Source: an uncultured Muribaculaceae bacterium (GTDB lineage: Bacteria > Bacteroidota > Bacteroidia > Bacteroidales > Muribaculaceae). Taken from it: a stretch of 64,000 bases of DNA. The notes under the pieces are model-generated. The model worked only from the letters and a program-made list of their open reading frames with translations. It searched no databases and was not told the origin of the DNA. The stretch lies in the NCBI GenBank assembly GCA_944321875.1, contig CALUMX010000002.1, positions 1-64,000 of the forward strand, written 5' to 3'. Each line of letters begins with the position of its first letter. Position 1 is the first letter of the stretch. Position numbers and translations under genes: made by a program. This document shows positions 17,572 through 27,289 of the stretch, one piece after another.

Positions 17572-19239
17572 ATGAAATCAGACATCGAAATAGCACGCAG
17601 CGTTGAAATGCAGCGCATCGAGCAAATTGCATCAAAGATAGGAATTGACAACGACACCGTTGACCATTACGGAAAGTATATGGCCAAGGTTCCCCTCTCT
17701 CTGATTGATGAGGAAAAGGTGGCGAAAAGCAACCTCGTGCTCGTCACTGCCATCACCGCTACCAAAGCCGGCATCGGAAAGACAACGGTCTCTGTTGGCC
17801 TCGCTCTGGGACTCAACAGAATTGGCAAGAAAGCTGTTGTCGCTCTCCGCGAACCGTCACTCGGACCTTGCTTCGGCATTAAAGGAGGTGCGGCCGGCGG
17901 CGGATATGCACAAGTCGTCCCCATGGAAAAAATCAATCTTCACTTTACCGGTGATTTCCATGCCATCACTTCTGCGCACAATATGATTGCGGCCCTGCTC
18001 GACAACTATCTCTACCAGCACGAAGCCGACGGTTTCGGACTGAAGAAAGTATTGTGGCGGAGAGTGCTCGACGTGAACGACCGTGCATTGCGCGACATTG
18101 TCATCGGTCTCGGCCCACGCACAAACGGAGTCACACGGCAGACTGGCTTTGACATCACAGCCGCCTCTGAACTGATGGCCATTATATGCCTCGCAAAAGA
18201 CATGGACGACCTGCAACGCCGCGTAGAGAACATTTTGTTGGGATTCACCTACGATGACAAACCGTTCACCGTAAAGGATCTTGGCGTGGCAAGCGCCATC
18301 TGCGTACTGCTGAAGGCGGCTCTCAACCCCAACCTCGTTCAGACCATCGAACACACTCCGGCATTCATTCATGGCGGTCCGTTTGCCAACATCGCTCACG
18401 GCTGCAATTCCGTAATTGCGACCAAAACAGCCATGACGTTTGGCGACTATGTCATCACTGAGGCCGGCTTCAGCGCAGACCTCGGAGCAGAGAAGTTCTA
18501 CGACATTAAATGCCGTAAATCCGGCCTGCAACCCAAGCTGACAATACTCGTAGCGACCGTACAGGGCCTGAAAATTCAAGGCGGTGAATCTTATGAGAAC
18601 GTAAAAACCCCCAATCCGCAAGCAGTTGTTGCCGGTTTTGAGAATATGGACAAACACATCCGCAACATCCGGAAGTTCGGACAAAGCGTCATCGTTGCCA
18701 TCAACCGGTTTGCTTCTGACAGCGACGAGGAACTGGCAGCCATCAGCAACCATTGCAAGGAACTTGGCGTAGGATTCGCCGTTAATGAAGCCTTCCTGAA
18801 AGGTGGCGAAGGAGCAGAAGACCTGGCACGACTCGTTGTGGAAACCATTGAGCAGCAACCCTCCGAACCACTCCGCTTCATATACGGAGACAACGAGCCG
18901 ACTGCCTCCAAAATCGAAAAAATCGCCAAAGAAATTTATGGAGCTGCGACCGTTACCTACAGCACATCAGCCCGTCGGATGTTCGCTCAAATCAAGAATC
19001 TCGGTTATGAGCACTTCCCGGTCTGCATAGCCAAGACCCAGTATTCCTTCTCTACCGACCCTAAACAAATGGGAGCAGCCGACGGTTTCGAGCTGCACAT
19101 CAACGATGTCATCATCAACAGCGGCGCTGAGATGATTGTAGCCGTGGCTGGTGACATCCTCCGGATGCCTGGTCTCCCCAAGAAACCGAAGGCATTGGAA
19201 ATCGGCATTGTCAACGGAATGATTGAAGGTCTGGATTAA
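17572..19239 (+). CDS. fhs: Formate--tetrahydrofolate ligase
   Basis: 555 residues, the normal length. It joins formate to THF with ATP to make 10-formyl-THF, feeding purine and serine/glycine C1 metabolism. The P-loop region is [19 protein letters not shown] (about 64-82), then [32 protein letters not shown] and FVHGGP-like [16 protein letters not shown]. The P-loop has Ile where many homologues have Glu (AGEGK). The gene is monocistronic, with its own promoter and a GC-rich terminator downstream. Confidence 0.96.
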   Translation: MKSDIEIARSVEMQRIEQIASKIGIDNDTVDHYGKYMAKVPLSLIDEEKVAKSNLVLVTAITATKAGIGKTTVSVGLALGLNRIGKKAVVALREPSLGPCFGIKGGAAGGGYAQVVPMEKINLHFTGDFHAITSAHNMIAALLDNYLYQHEADGFGLKKVLWRRVLDVNDRALRDIVIGLGPRTNGVTRQTGFDITAASELMAIICLAKDMDDLQRRVENILLGFTYDDKPFTVKDLGVASAICVLLKAALNPNLVQTIEHTPAFIHGGPFANIAHGCNSVIATKTAMTFGDYVITEAGFSADLGAEKFYDIKCRKSGLQPKLTILVATVQGLKIQGGESYENVKTPNPQAVVAGFENMDKHIRNIRKFGQSVIVAINRFASDSDEELAAISNHCKELGVGFAVNEAFLKGGEGAEDLARLVVETIEQQPSEPLRFIYGDNEPTASKIEKIAKEIYGAATVTYSTSARRMFAQIKNLGYEHFPVCIAKTQYSFSTDPKQMGAADGFELHINDVIINSGAEMIVAVAGDILRMPGLPKKPKALEIGIVNGMIEGLD

Positions 19240-19262
19240 GACATATACGCTGTCATAAAAGC

Positions 19263-19292
19263 TCGGCCTGCCCGTAAAAACGGACAGGCCGA
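19263..19292 (+). terminator. Terminator after fhs
   Basis: A 13-bp stem (tcggcctgcccgt at 19263-19275 against 19280-19292) with one C-A mismatch and a 4-nt loop, followed by attgttttt. It is a good intrinsic terminator on the plus strand. Confidence 0.85.
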
Positions 19293-19331
19293 AATTGTTT
19301 TTCATGGTAATATAAGGTTGTGCTAATTTCC

Positions 19332-19613
19332 CTACATCGCAAACTGAATCATCCGAATAACAAATCCGAAGCCAGCTACGGCAATAATCGCCCAATAAGC
19401 AGTTGACATACCTTTGTCGGTACGGATAACCTCATCAATATCCTCTTCCTTTCCCCGCTCTACATACGACAACAGTACGGCTCTCACCCAGCCACCGACC
19501 GCAGCCAGCACGGCTGCTATAAATATCCGAACGGAGGAGCCAACGACAAACAGCACATTCTTTAACCTGCCGCCTACTGTCCGTGTGTTCTCATATTTCA
19601 ATAAATAGTCCAT
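19332..19613 (-). CDS. Small two-helix membrane protein of unknown function
   Basis: 93 residues with two hydrophobic helices, about 20-45 (VLFVVGSSVRIFIAAVLAAV) and 72-90 (AYWAIIAVAGFGFVIRMI), and a charged middle loop (ERGKEEDIDEVIRTDKG). No motif is recognised. A -7 box lies at 19655-19662 and the codon use is like its neighbours, which supports a real gene. It is probably an inner-membrane protein. It lies between the fhs and tig terminators, so it is likely transcribed alone. Confidence 0.6.
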   Translation of the reverse strand: MDYLLKYENTRTVGGRLKNVLFVVGSSVRIFIAAVLAAVGGWVRAVLLSYVERGKEEDIDEVIRTDKGMSTAYWAIIAVAGFGFVIRMIQFAM

Positions 19614-19654
19614 AATTCCGTGTTTTTTCGTGTGTTACATCCTTTTTTCATCAG

Positions 19655-19662
19655 CAAAGTTA
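19655..19662 (-). promoter_or_regulatory. -7 promoter box for the small membrane protein
   Basis: The minus-strand read is TAACTTTG, a perfect consensus match 41 nt before the start codon. Confidence 0.5.
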
Positions 19663-19733
19663 GCACGTACATGTGCAACATTACTACCCACCACCTTTAA
19701 AGTTACAAAACAGCATCCGGCCGGACATAAAAA

Positions 19734-19757
19734 AAGGGGTTGATTTCTCAACCCCTT
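19734..19757 (-). terminator. Terminator of the trigger factor gene
   Basis: A perfect 10-bp stem (aaggggttga against tcaacccctt) with loop tttc. On the minus strand it is followed by a run of T, as expected for a rho-independent terminator 22 bp after the tig stop. Confidence 0.85.
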
Positions 19758-19778
19758 AATAACTTATCGTGAGTTAAA

Positions 19779-21125
19779 TTAAGCCTTGAAAAGATTGTTG
19801 AACTCTTCTACGCTAACTTCCTTCTCCTCGATGTTGACAGCTTCCTTAACGGCTGCGAACAACTTGTTGTCAACAGCCTTCTCAATCAGGCGCTGACGAT
19901 ATTCCTTATTCTTGAGGAAGTCTTCAGCATACTTCTCGATATACTCTTCTGGTACGTTAGTCATACCGTATTGAGCGAACTGTTGAGCAGCAAGCATCTT
20001 AGCCTCGCGCTTGAGGTCTTCATCGTCAACCTTCACGCCGCAATTCTTAGCAACCTGCTCCTTAACAAGCTGCCACTTAGCTGCCGGCAACATCTTCTCA
20101 AACTCTTCGTTAACGTTCTCGTCTGTGATTTTCTCGTTTGTGCGAACCAACCACTTCTTGAGGAATTCAACCGGCAATTCCATTTCGCCAACTTTTGCCA
20201 TCAGCGCTTCCTGAGCGTCGATTGTGAAACGGTAGTTGCTGTCGAGCATCAACTGAGTTGCAATCATCTCGCGGAGTTTTTCAGTATACTCAGCCTCGTC
20301 CTTCACAACATCCTTACCGAATACGTTGTCGAAATATTCCTGGTTCTTTTCAGCCAACTTCAAAACGATGATTTCAGAAATTGTCATCTCGAAGTTTGCC
20401 TTCACGTTCTCTGCCTCAGCCTTCTCAATGTTCAACATTGATGCAACCTCAGCCGCATTGTTGTTGGCAGCTACGCTCGGGTTGAATACAACCTTCTCAC
20501 CAACCTTCTTGCCGAAGAACTTCTTGTTTTCCTCAGAACCACCGAGATATTCCATTGAAACGATTGTGTTAGTGGAGATACCACCTTCCTTAACAGAACC
20601 ATCCTCGTTCAACTCAGCAACAGAACCCTTTACCAAAGCTGTTGCATCAACTTCCTCACCCGGAACCTGAGAACCGAAACGGCGAGTGAATGCTTCGTCC
20701 TGACGCTTCACCATGTCGTCGTCAACCTTGATTTTGTAGTAAGGGATAGTAATATCCTTGTTCAGCTCTACATTGATTTCAGGAGCCAAACCTACCTCAA
20801 ACTGGAATGTGAAGTCCTTCTTGTCGAAGTCCACTTCCTGAGTCTCAACAGCCAAAGGCTCGCCGAGGATGCTCAGCTTCTGGTCTTCGATATATTTGAA
20901 AAGAGCGTCGATAGTCTCGCGGTTAATAACATCAGCAAGCACCTGCTTACCGAATTTCTTCTTCAACAAGCCTGCAGGAACTTTGCCCGGACGGAAACCA
21001 TCAAGCGGATGCTTCTGACCGATAGCCTTCAAGTCTTTGTTTACTTTCTCCTGATAATCTTTCTCTTCCAATGAAACGGTGATTACACCGCTAACGTTTC
21101 CGTTTTTTTCTAAAGTTACATTCAT
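19779..21125 (-). CDS. tig: Trigger factor, ribosome-associated chaperone
   Basis: 448 residues. The N-terminal ribosome-binding domain has YQEKVNKDLKAIGQKHPLDGFRPGKVP, close to the family GFRxGKxP signature. The PPIase-like middle domain is divergent, and the helical C-terminal domain (LMLDSNYRFTIDAQEALMAKV onward) forms the chaperone cradle. It binds nascent chains at the ribosome exit. Codons are strongly biased to those seen in pgk and the 61-kb porin, which points to high expression. A full promoter sits at 21195-21226 and a hairpin-rich leader of about 65 nt precedes the start. Confidence 0.92.
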   Translation of the reverse strand: MNVTLEKNGNVSGVITVSLEEKDYQEKVNKDLKAIGQKHPLDGFRPGKVPAGLLKKKFGKQVLADVINRETIDALFKYIEDQKLSILGEPLAVETQEVDFDKKDFTFQFEVGLAPEINVELNKDITIPYYKIKVDDDMVKRQDEAFTRRFGSQVPGEEVDATALVKGSVAELNEDGSVKEGGISTNTIVSMEYLGGSEENKKFFGKKVGEKVVFNPSVAANNNAAEVASMLNIEKAEAENVKANFEMTISEIIVLKLAEKNQEYFDNVFGKDVVKDEAEYTEKLREMIATQLMLDSNYRFTIDAQEALMAKVGEMELPVEFLKKWLVRTNEKITDENVNEEFEKMLPAAKWQLVKEQVAKNCGVKVDDEDLKREAKMLAAQQFAQYGMTNVPEEYIEKYAEDFLKNKEYRQRLIEKAVDNKLFAAVKEAVNIEEKEVSVEEFNNLFKA

Positions 21126-21194
21126 ATCTTAAAATATATTTTTCTCGTTTATACAAACAAAGCCACTCAAATTGAGACCTGCTCAATCGAATTG

Positions 21195-21226
21195 CAAAAT
21201 TACATCGAATTAATCCATCTCCCAAA
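21195..21226 (-). promoter_or_regulatory. tig promoter with -33 and -7 boxes
   Basis: On the minus strand TTTG (21226-21223) is followed after 20 nt by TAATTTTG (21202-21195). Both boxes and the spacing match the Bacteroidota consensus. Confidence 0.75.
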
Positions 21227-21276
21227 TTTCCCACCATTTTTTTCTAAAATTTTCATATTTCGATGTCAGTTTTTCC

Positions 21277-21284
21277 TAACTTTG
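21277..21284 (+). promoter_or_regulatory. -7 promoter box for rodA
   Basis: TAACTTTG lies only 13 nt before the GTG start of rodA, so the predicted mRNA has a leader of under 10 nt. Confidence 0.5.
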
Positions 21285-21297
21285 CAGAAAAAAAATC

Positions 21298-22755
21298 GTG
21301 GAATATCGTTCTTCTAATCAATCTGTATTCAAAAGGATAGATTACTCTATTCTCATCACATATATATTGCTGGTCATTACGGGCGCCATCAGCATCTATG
21401 CGGCAAGTTACGACTTTGACAATGCCAGCATCCTTGATTTCTCAGAATTCTCAGGCAAGCAATTCGGATGGATTGGACTCTCCTTCTTCTTAGGTGTTGC
21501 CATCCTGCTGGTCGATGATTGGTTCTTCGACTCCTATGCCTACCCCATATACCTGATAGTCACGCTACTATTAATCCTAACCATATTCATAGCCCCCAAC
21601 ATCAAAGGGTCGCATTCGTGGATTGTGCTTGGACCTGTCAGTCTCCAACCCGCTGAATTTGCCAAATTCGCGACCGCACTGGCTCTTGCCAAACTGTTCG
21701 GGGCCTACGGCTTCTCTCTCAACGCAAAAAAGAGCAACTACCTGAAGGCGGGAGCCATTATTATATTGCCTATTATCCTCATCCTTCTGCAGAACGAGAC
21801 AGGCTCCGCCCTGGTCTTCACGTCGCTGGTCTTCGTCCTTTACCGCGAAGGAATGAGTGGACTCATACTGTTTGCCGGACTCGCCTCTATCGTCATATTT
21901 GTGGTAAGCATGAAGTATTCCGCCCTCACTATTCTCGGCACACCGGGCGGAGAATTCATCGTCATGATTATTATCCTTGCCATCATCCTCGGCATGACAG
22001 CCTACTACTGCAAAAGCATCACCGTTGCCCGCAACATTTTCCTCGGCTACGCCGGCGTTACACTTCTTTCGTGGATAATCTCCCTCTTTGACGTAGCATT
22101 GAACGGACGAATCATCCTGTTTTCAACACTGGGAGCGACAATCGTGTACCTGATATGGGAAATGCTTCACAAGGAAGCCCGTAAGATTCTGATAGTAATT
22201 GCATTTGCTATCTCATCCGTAGCATTCCTCTTTTCTGTCAACTACGTTTTCAATGAAATTCTTGGCGACCACCAGCAAATGCGTATCAAGGTGGCATTAG
22301 GTATAGAAGAAGACCTGCGGGGTGCCGGATACAACGTCAACCAGTCGAAAATAGCCATCGGCTCAGGCGGCTTCTGGGGCAAAGGATTTCTCAACGGCAC
22401 ACAGACGAAACTCAAATATGTACCTGAGCAACATACTGACTTCATATTCTGTACCATCGGAGAGGAAGAAGGATTTGTCGGCTCCACCCTCGTGCTTTTT
22501 GCCTTTCTGTTCTTGATTTTGAGAGTCATTCAACTGGCCGAACGGCAACGCACCGCATTCGGACGCGTGTACGCTTATTGCGTGGCCTCCTATCTGTTGT
22601 TTCACTTGGGCATCAACATCGGAATGGTCGTCGGACTATGTCCTGTCATCGGTATCCCGCTACCGTTTTTCAGTTACGGAGGCTCCTCGCTTTGGGGCTT
22701 CACCATCCTCATTTTCATCTTGCTGAAAATCGATGCCTCCCGCAACGAATACTAA
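21298..22755 (+). CDS. rodA: Rod shape-determining protein RodA (SEDS glycosyltransferase)
   Basis: 485 residues with about 10-12 membrane helices. RodA polymerises lipid II into glycan strands during elongation, with a class B PBP. Seen: SHSWIVLGPVSLQPAEFAKFATALALAKL in the first half, then QSKIAIGSGGFWGKGFLNGTQTKLKYVPEQHTDFIF and the late GLCPVIGIPLPFFSYGGSS, the SEDS signatures. It is longer than many RodA proteins because of an extra hydrophobic stretch in the middle. The start is GTG at 21298; no in-frame ATG lies near the N-terminal motif. It converges with miaA, whose stop overlaps by 4 bp. Confidence 0.93.
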   Translation: MEYRSSNQSVFKRIDYSILITYILLVITGAISIYAASYDFDNASILDFSEFSGKQFGWIGLSFFLGVAILLVDDWFFDSYAYPIYLIVTLLLILTIFIAPNIKGSHSWIVLGPVSLQPAEFAKFATALALAKLFGAYGFSLNAKKSNYLKAGAIIILPIILILLQNETGSALVFTSLVFVLYREGMSGLILFAGLASIVIFVVSMKYSALTILGTPGGEFIVMIIILAIILGMTAYYCKSITVARNIFLGYAGVTLLSWIISLFDVALNGRIILFSTLGATIVYLIWEMLHKEARKILIVIAFAISSVAFLFSVNYVFNEILGDHQQMRIKVALGIEEDLRGAGYNVNQSKIAIGSGGFWGKGFLNGTQTKLKYVPEQHTDFIFCTIGEEEGFVGSTLVLFAFLFLILRVIQLAERQRTAFGRVYAYCVASYLLFHLGINIGMVVGLCPVIGIPLPFFSYGGSSLWGFTILIFILLKIDASRNEY

Positions 22756-23660
22756 AGCATGACCGCAACCGCAGAGGCAAACTCTTCGTCGGCCATGTCA
22801 TAAGGCAACCACTTGATAGTAAAGCCGCGCCGCTCCATGCCACGGAACCATGTCATCTGGCGCTTGGCAAACTGATGAATGGCTATCTCAAGCTGCGACA
22901 GCATTTCTTCATAGGACAGACGACCGATAACGTAGCTCGTTACAAACTTGTATTCCAAACCGTAATAAATTAAATCGTCTGCCGGAATGCCACTGTCAAG
23001 AAGCGATTGCACCTCCTGTATCATTCCATCCTTAACCCGCGTCTCAAGTCGTTCGGAAATGCGACGGCGACGGGATTCCCTGTCAATGTCCACTCCTATA
23101 ATAACGGCATTCTCCACGGGATGCGGCTCGGCAGCCTGAGCTTTCTCGGGGTGCTCCTGATAGTAGGTCTGAATCTCAATGGCACGGATAGCCCGCTTGC
23201 AGGTATCAACGTCGGTCGTATTGTGAAGCGATTTCATCTCGGACAGGATGGCTGTCAACTCCTCCAGCGACTTTCCGCTCAGACGCTCCCTCAACTCCTT
23301 GTTTTCAGGCACCTCGGGCAGTCTCAAGCCGTTCAGCACCGACTCAATATACAAGCCGGTTCCTCCACACAGAATCGGCTGTCGTCCGCGCTCTACAATC
23401 GAGGCATAAGCTTGCTCATAATCACGGAGATACTCAAACAAATTATACTTGTAACCGGCCGGGCAAATGTCAATCAAATGATAAGGCACCGAGCGGTATT
23501 CAAACAAATCCTTCCCCGTTCCCAGGTCCATACCCCTGTATATCTGCCTGGAATCGGCACTGATTATCTCACCGTCCACCCGTTCTGCCAATGCAACAGC
23601 CTTGTGTGTTTTGCCGGAGGCCGTCGGCCCCAATATCACTATTAATTTATTGTTGTCCAT
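22752..23660 (-). CDS. miaA: tRNA dimethylallyltransferase
   Basis: About 302 residues from ATG 23660 (MDNNKLIVILGPTASGKT). The enzyme adds a dimethylallyl group to A37 of tRNAs reading UNN codons. Visible: P-loop GPTASGKT, DSRQIYRGMDLGTGK (the substrate loop), CGGTGLYIESVLNGL and the FAKRQMTWFRG tRNA-contact segment near the C-terminus. The frame is open further to 23681, but the chosen start gives the normal N-terminus and overlaps the upstream gene by 14 bp. Confidence 0.95.
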   Translation of the reverse strand: MDNNKLIVILGPTASGKTHKAVALAERVDGEIISADSRQIYRGMDLGTGKDLFEYRSVPYHLIDICPAGYKYNLFEYLRDYEQAYASIVERGRQPILCGGTGLYIESVLNGLRLPEVPENKELRERLSGKSLEELTAILSEMKSLHNTTDVDTCKRAIRAIEIQTYYQEHPEKAQAAEPHPVENAVIIGVDIDRESRRRRISERLETRVKDGMIQEVQSLLDSGIPADDLIYYGLEYKFVTSYVIGRLSYEEMLSQLEIAIHQFAKRQMTWFRGMERRGFTIKWLPYDMADEEFASAVAVML

Positions 23661-24981
23661 CGTACCAATATAATCCTTCAATATACTGATGCCATGCTTT
23701 CTTTATATGAAAGAACGGCATATCATCGTTAAATTTCGACAGAATCATCCATCTGTTATCGCTGAAATCGACATCGGTATGCCTCAGTTCCGCAATTGAG
23801 AACGAAGGTGAGTATCCCTTTATCCGTATTTTCTTCCGGCCATTTATGTAGTACATCTTGCTCGTATGCATCACCGTGTAAATGCGATGCAGTTCCGCAC
23901 AAAGCAACCTGGCAAAGCCATGTGAAAATTCCTTTTCCAACTCCTGCTTCGTCCACCAGTCACCCACACGGTTCTGCCGTTCCTCAAACTCAGCAACCAC
24001 CCGGGAATCATCCACAAAACACAGATAATGCTCCAAAGCCCTGCCGTTATGCCGGTCAATTGTCCCATAGCAGAACTGGAAATCGGCTGGGTCTACAAAA
24101 CATCCCAGTTCCTTCCTTATGTATTCCAAAGCCTGCTCATAAGAAATAACATCCGAGAAGTCTGCACGGAATGAGAAAGGTGTATCATTAAACCCATTCA
24201 ATTTATTCGTATAAAGCTCATTTCCGGCGACAAGCAATATTCGGACCATCTTAAACGACCCCTTACCGTAAGGAAGCTGCGGAAGAGCCTTTCCCGATAC
24301 CGGAGAATCGACAAAGGAATAATAGTAGCGCAAGCACAACACATCGACAATCATCACAGCCAAAGGAAGATAAATATAAATCAACTGGCTTTCAAACGAA
24401 TCATCACGATGCACATTCGAATCGTAAAACCACGGGATTGACGTAACAATAACAATGAAGCACCACAACTTCATCAGGTGAGAAAGCAGAAAGCGATTTT
24501 CCGACATATACATATGCCCCAGCACCTCTCGTTCAGAAGGAAGTCCATTACGGAGCATGCAATCCGTACAGAACGTATTTTTCCATTTTCGCTTTGACAA
24601 CACAATCACCATCAGAAGGAAAAGAATGGAAATCAAATTCATCGCCCCCTCATGGATACCGATATGCAGCACTTTTGTAAACGGCTCGTCAAACACCCAA
24701 TACACAATATTGGAAGATGCTGCCAGCAGCGTAAAGATAAACAAAACACGGGCGGAGACATAAGGCACAATCGCACACGATTCTGCCTCGCTCCGCCTGT
24801 TTAGTCGAATGAAGTAAAACAATGTAAGAGACAACATCAATGTAATGAACGGAAGCACATGCACACTCACCAGATGAGAAGCCACAGGCACTGCTACAAT
24901 CGCTCCCATGCCGATTGCATAATTCTTCCATATCAGATAGGGAGAACAACTGCAGACGTTATTACATTTTCTCGCTCTCAA
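23647..24981 (-). CDS. Unknown polytopic membrane protein with a C-terminal soluble domain
   Basis: 444 residues, not recognised with confidence. The first 210 residues hold about six hydrophobic segments; between them lies a loop with FCTDCMLRNGLPSEREVLG, a CxxC pair followed by a conserved-looking polar stretch. The C-terminal 230 residues are soluble, with many aromatic and charged residues (VRILLVAGNELYTNKLNGF, QFCYGTIDRHNG). It overlaps miaA by 14 bp and is probably transcribed with it. I believe similar proteins occur in other Bacteroidales, but no function is known to me. Confidence 0.7.
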   Translation of the reverse strand: MRARKCNNVCSCSPYLIWKNYAIGMGAIVAVPVASHLVSVHVLPFITLMLSLTLFYFIRLNRRSEAESCAIVPYVSARVLFIFTLLAASSNIVYWVFDEPFTKVLHIGIHEGAMNLISILFLLMVIVLSKRKWKNTFCTDCMLRNGLPSEREVLGHMYMSENRFLLSHLMKLWCFIVIVTSIPWFYDSNVHRDDSFESQLIYIYLPLAVMIVDVLCLRYYYSFVDSPVSGKALPQLPYGKGSFKMVRILLVAGNELYTNKLNGFNDTPFSFRADFSDVISYEQALEYIRKELGCFVDPADFQFCYGTIDRHNGRALEHYLCFVDDSRVVAEFEERQNRVGDWWTKQELEKEFSHGFARLLCAELHRIYTVMHTSKMYYINGRKKIRIKGYSPSFSIAELRHTDVDFSDNRWMILSKFNDDMPFFHIKKAWHQYIEGLYWYDGQQ

Positions 24982-25013
24982 TTATTTTATCTCTATTTTT
25001 TAAAGGGTCCGGT

Positions 25014-25044
25014 AGAGACAAGCGGAATTCCCTCGCTTGTCTCT
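25014..25044 (-). terminator. Likely terminator after the DPP4 gene
   Basis: A perfect 11-bp stem (agagacaagcg at 25014-25024 and its complement at 25034-25044), 15 bp after the stop. The T-run on the minus strand is displaced by about 13 nt, so termination strength is uncertain. Confidence 0.55.
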
Positions 25045-25058
25045 GCCCTCTCCTTGCT

Positions 25059-27239
25059 CTATTTCTTCAAATTATTGTCAAAAAAGTCCATCAGTTTCAG
25101 ATACAACGCATAGCGTATCTCACAACCGTTGATATGGTGGTCCTCATTCGGATATACCATCATGTCAATCACCTTATTGTGAGCCATCGCATCCGACACG
25201 AAAGCATATGTGTTGGTAATATGCACGTTGTCATCAGCCGTACCCGAAACAATCAGCAGACGGCCCTTCAGATTATCCAGACGTCCGCAGGCAGAACTGC
25301 TTTCGTATCCTGTCTCGTTCTGTTGTGGAGTCTGCATGAAACGCTCCGTGTAGATAGAGTCATAGAATCTCCAGTCAGTCACCGGAGCAACTGCGATACC
25401 TGCCTTGAAAATATTTCCGGGAGCAGTCATAGCCATCAGTGATTCGTAGCCACCATAGCTCCAGCCGAAGATACCAATACGCTGAGCATCGACATAAGGC
25501 AGCGTGGCGAGGTATTTGGAAACGCCAACCTGGTCTTCTGTCTCATACTTGCCCAATTGCTTATAGACCATTGTCGCGAACTTCTTTCCGCGACCGCCTG
25601 TTCCACGACCGTCAACACAGACTACCAAATAACCCTGCGTTGCCGCATAGTCCAGCCATTCAACGCTCCAGTCGTTGGTAACCAACTGTGAACCCGGGCC
25701 ACTGTATTGGTACATAATCACCGGATACTTTTTGGACGCATCAAAGTTCAACGGCTTAATCATATAGCCGTTCAGCGTCTCGCTACCGATATTGACCGTA
25801 AAGAACTCATGCTTAGGCAAACGGCCGGTCATTCTTTCCACATAGGCATCGTTTGACTCAAGCACTCTCACTTCCTTACCTTTCTGCGTACGAAGCGTGT
25901 ATACATTCGGAGTAGTCACATTGCTGTAGTTCAGCACGAAGTAAGACATATCCGCACTGAAGGAAGCGACACCCGTTCCCTCAAGCGGTGACAAATTACG
26001 AATCTCACCCTTGGCATTGACTGCCGCAACGACTCTGTTCAATGGTCCGCTTTGTGCAGTCTGCACATAAAACTCACGGGTATCGGCATCATAACCGTAA
26101 AAATCAGTCACCTCCCATTCGCCCTTTGTGATTTGGCGCATCAGGCTGCCGGCATTGGAGTATTGGTACAAATGACGATAACCGTCACGCTCGCTGGCTA
26201 CGACAAAGAAATCATCGTAATATTTCGTCATGCTTGTCAGATATGGGTCTACCCATGTTTCCGACTTTTCCGTAAATATCAGTTTGGCAATTGCCGAACG
26301 CGGATTGACTGCATAAAGCCGCATATCGTTCTGATTACGGTTCATCGTATTCACCATCAGCCGCTCCGGTGTTTTTCCGAACTCAATCCGGTTGACATAA
26401 CCATCATAATCCAAAGGCACCTTCATTTCCTTCAGAGCACGCGTCTCGACATCGTAGCTCAGTACATGAACCTTTGAGTTGGTCTCGCCAGCCACCGGAT
26501 ACTTGTACTCGAACTGACCGGGATAATAGGTATACTCGTCGTATTCCGGACATGTACCTTTATACATCGGGAAATTATAGAGCTTTACGTCCGATTCGTT
26601 CCACTTGATAAAGGCAAGCATCTTGCTGTCGGGCGACCAAGTGATGGAGCTCGTCATGCCAAACTCTTCCTGATATACCCAGTCCGGCACACCGTTGATA
26701 ATCGCATTCTTCTTACCATCCTTCGTGACAGCCACTTCCGTACCGTAATCAATTTTCGCAACATAAACATTGTTGTCGCGCACAAAAGCTACCATACGGC
26801 TGTCGGGAGAGAACGAAGGCACCTCTTGAGCGCCGTTCTCAGAAAGTTTACGGATATTGTTGCGGGCTATATCATATATATAATAGGAGGCCTTGAAAGA
26901 ATTACGGTAAATTTTCTCCACATTCGTATAAAGAAGCATCAACTTCTCGTCCGGAGAAACAATAAAGCCATCCCATGCCTTCACATCACAATCGCGCAGT
27001 TTATCAGTAGCCATAACGACAGCCAACTGCTTGCCCGTCTTATAGTCATAACGGACTACGTCCTTCCCGTCGTCCGACAAAGCGAGATAAGAAGCCCCGC
27101 TCTGCTCCGACACCATCTGTCCGATGCCGGCCGGGGAAGGCGTAAGAGAACACTCACGCAAAGTCAACTCTTCTGCAACCGCTCCGTAAAAGACAGACGA
27201 AACGAAAAGCGCAGAAACAAAAAGTTTTCTATAATTCAT
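25059..27239 (-). CDS. Secreted S9 dipeptidyl peptidase (DPP4-like)
   Basis: About 726 residues from ATG 27239, which gives a signal peptide (MNYRKLFVSALFVSSVFYGAVA). An eight-bladed beta-propeller of about 450 residues (DPP4 N domain) is followed by the S9 catalytic domain. Catalytic residues: Ser in GIFGWSYGGYESL, Asp in GTADDNVH and His in NEDHHI. The double Glu motif region is visible as VYQEEFGM. It removes X-Pro or similar dipeptides from peptides in the periplasm or at the surface. It has a full promoter at 27258-27289 and appears monocistronic. Confidence 0.92.
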   Translation of the reverse strand: MNYRKLFVSALFVSSVFYGAVAEELTLRECSLTPSPAGIGQMVSEQSGASYLALSDDGKDVVRYDYKTGKQLAVVMATDKLRDCDVKAWDGFIVSPDEKLMLLYTNVEKIYRNSFKASYYIYDIARNNIRKLSENGAQEVPSFSPDSRMVAFVRDNNVYVAKIDYGTEVAVTKDGKKNAIINGVPDWVYQEEFGMTSSITWSPDSKMLAFIKWNESDVKLYNFPMYKGTCPEYDEYTYYPGQFEYKYPVAGETNSKVHVLSYDVETRALKEMKVPLDYDGYVNRIEFGKTPERLMVNTMNRNQNDMRLYAVNPRSAIAKLIFTEKSETWVDPYLTSMTKYYDDFFVVASERDGYRHLYQYSNAGSLMRQITKGEWEVTDFYGYDADTREFYVQTAQSGPLNRVVAAVNAKGEIRNLSPLEGTGVASFSADMSYFVLNYSNVTTPNVYTLRTQKGKEVRVLESNDAYVERMTGRLPKHEFFTVNIGSETLNGYMIKPLNFDASKKYPVIMYQYSGPGSQLVTNDWSVEWLDYAATQGYLVVCVDGRGTGGRGKKFATMVYKQLGKYETEDQVGVSKYLATLPYVDAQRIGIFGWSYGGYESLMAMTAPGNIFKAGIAVAPVTDWRFYDSIYTERFMQTPQQNETGYESSSACGRLDNLKGRLLIVSGTADDNVHITNTYAFVSDAMAHNKVIDMMVYPNEDHHINGCEIRYALYLKLMDFFDNNLKK

Positions 27240-27257
27240 AGCATTTAAATTTTTCCA

Positions 27258-27289
27258 CAAATTTAGCGAAAGGCGAGTGTAGAGGCAAA
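27258..27289 (-). promoter_or_regulatory. DPP4 promoter with -33 and -7 boxes, inside a repeat arm
   Basis: On the minus strand TTTG (27289-27286), 20 nt, then TAAATTTG (27265-27258). Just upstream of the -7 box is ctcgcctttc, the same 10 bases that precede the -7 box of the first gene in the window (134-143). Confidence 0.7.
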
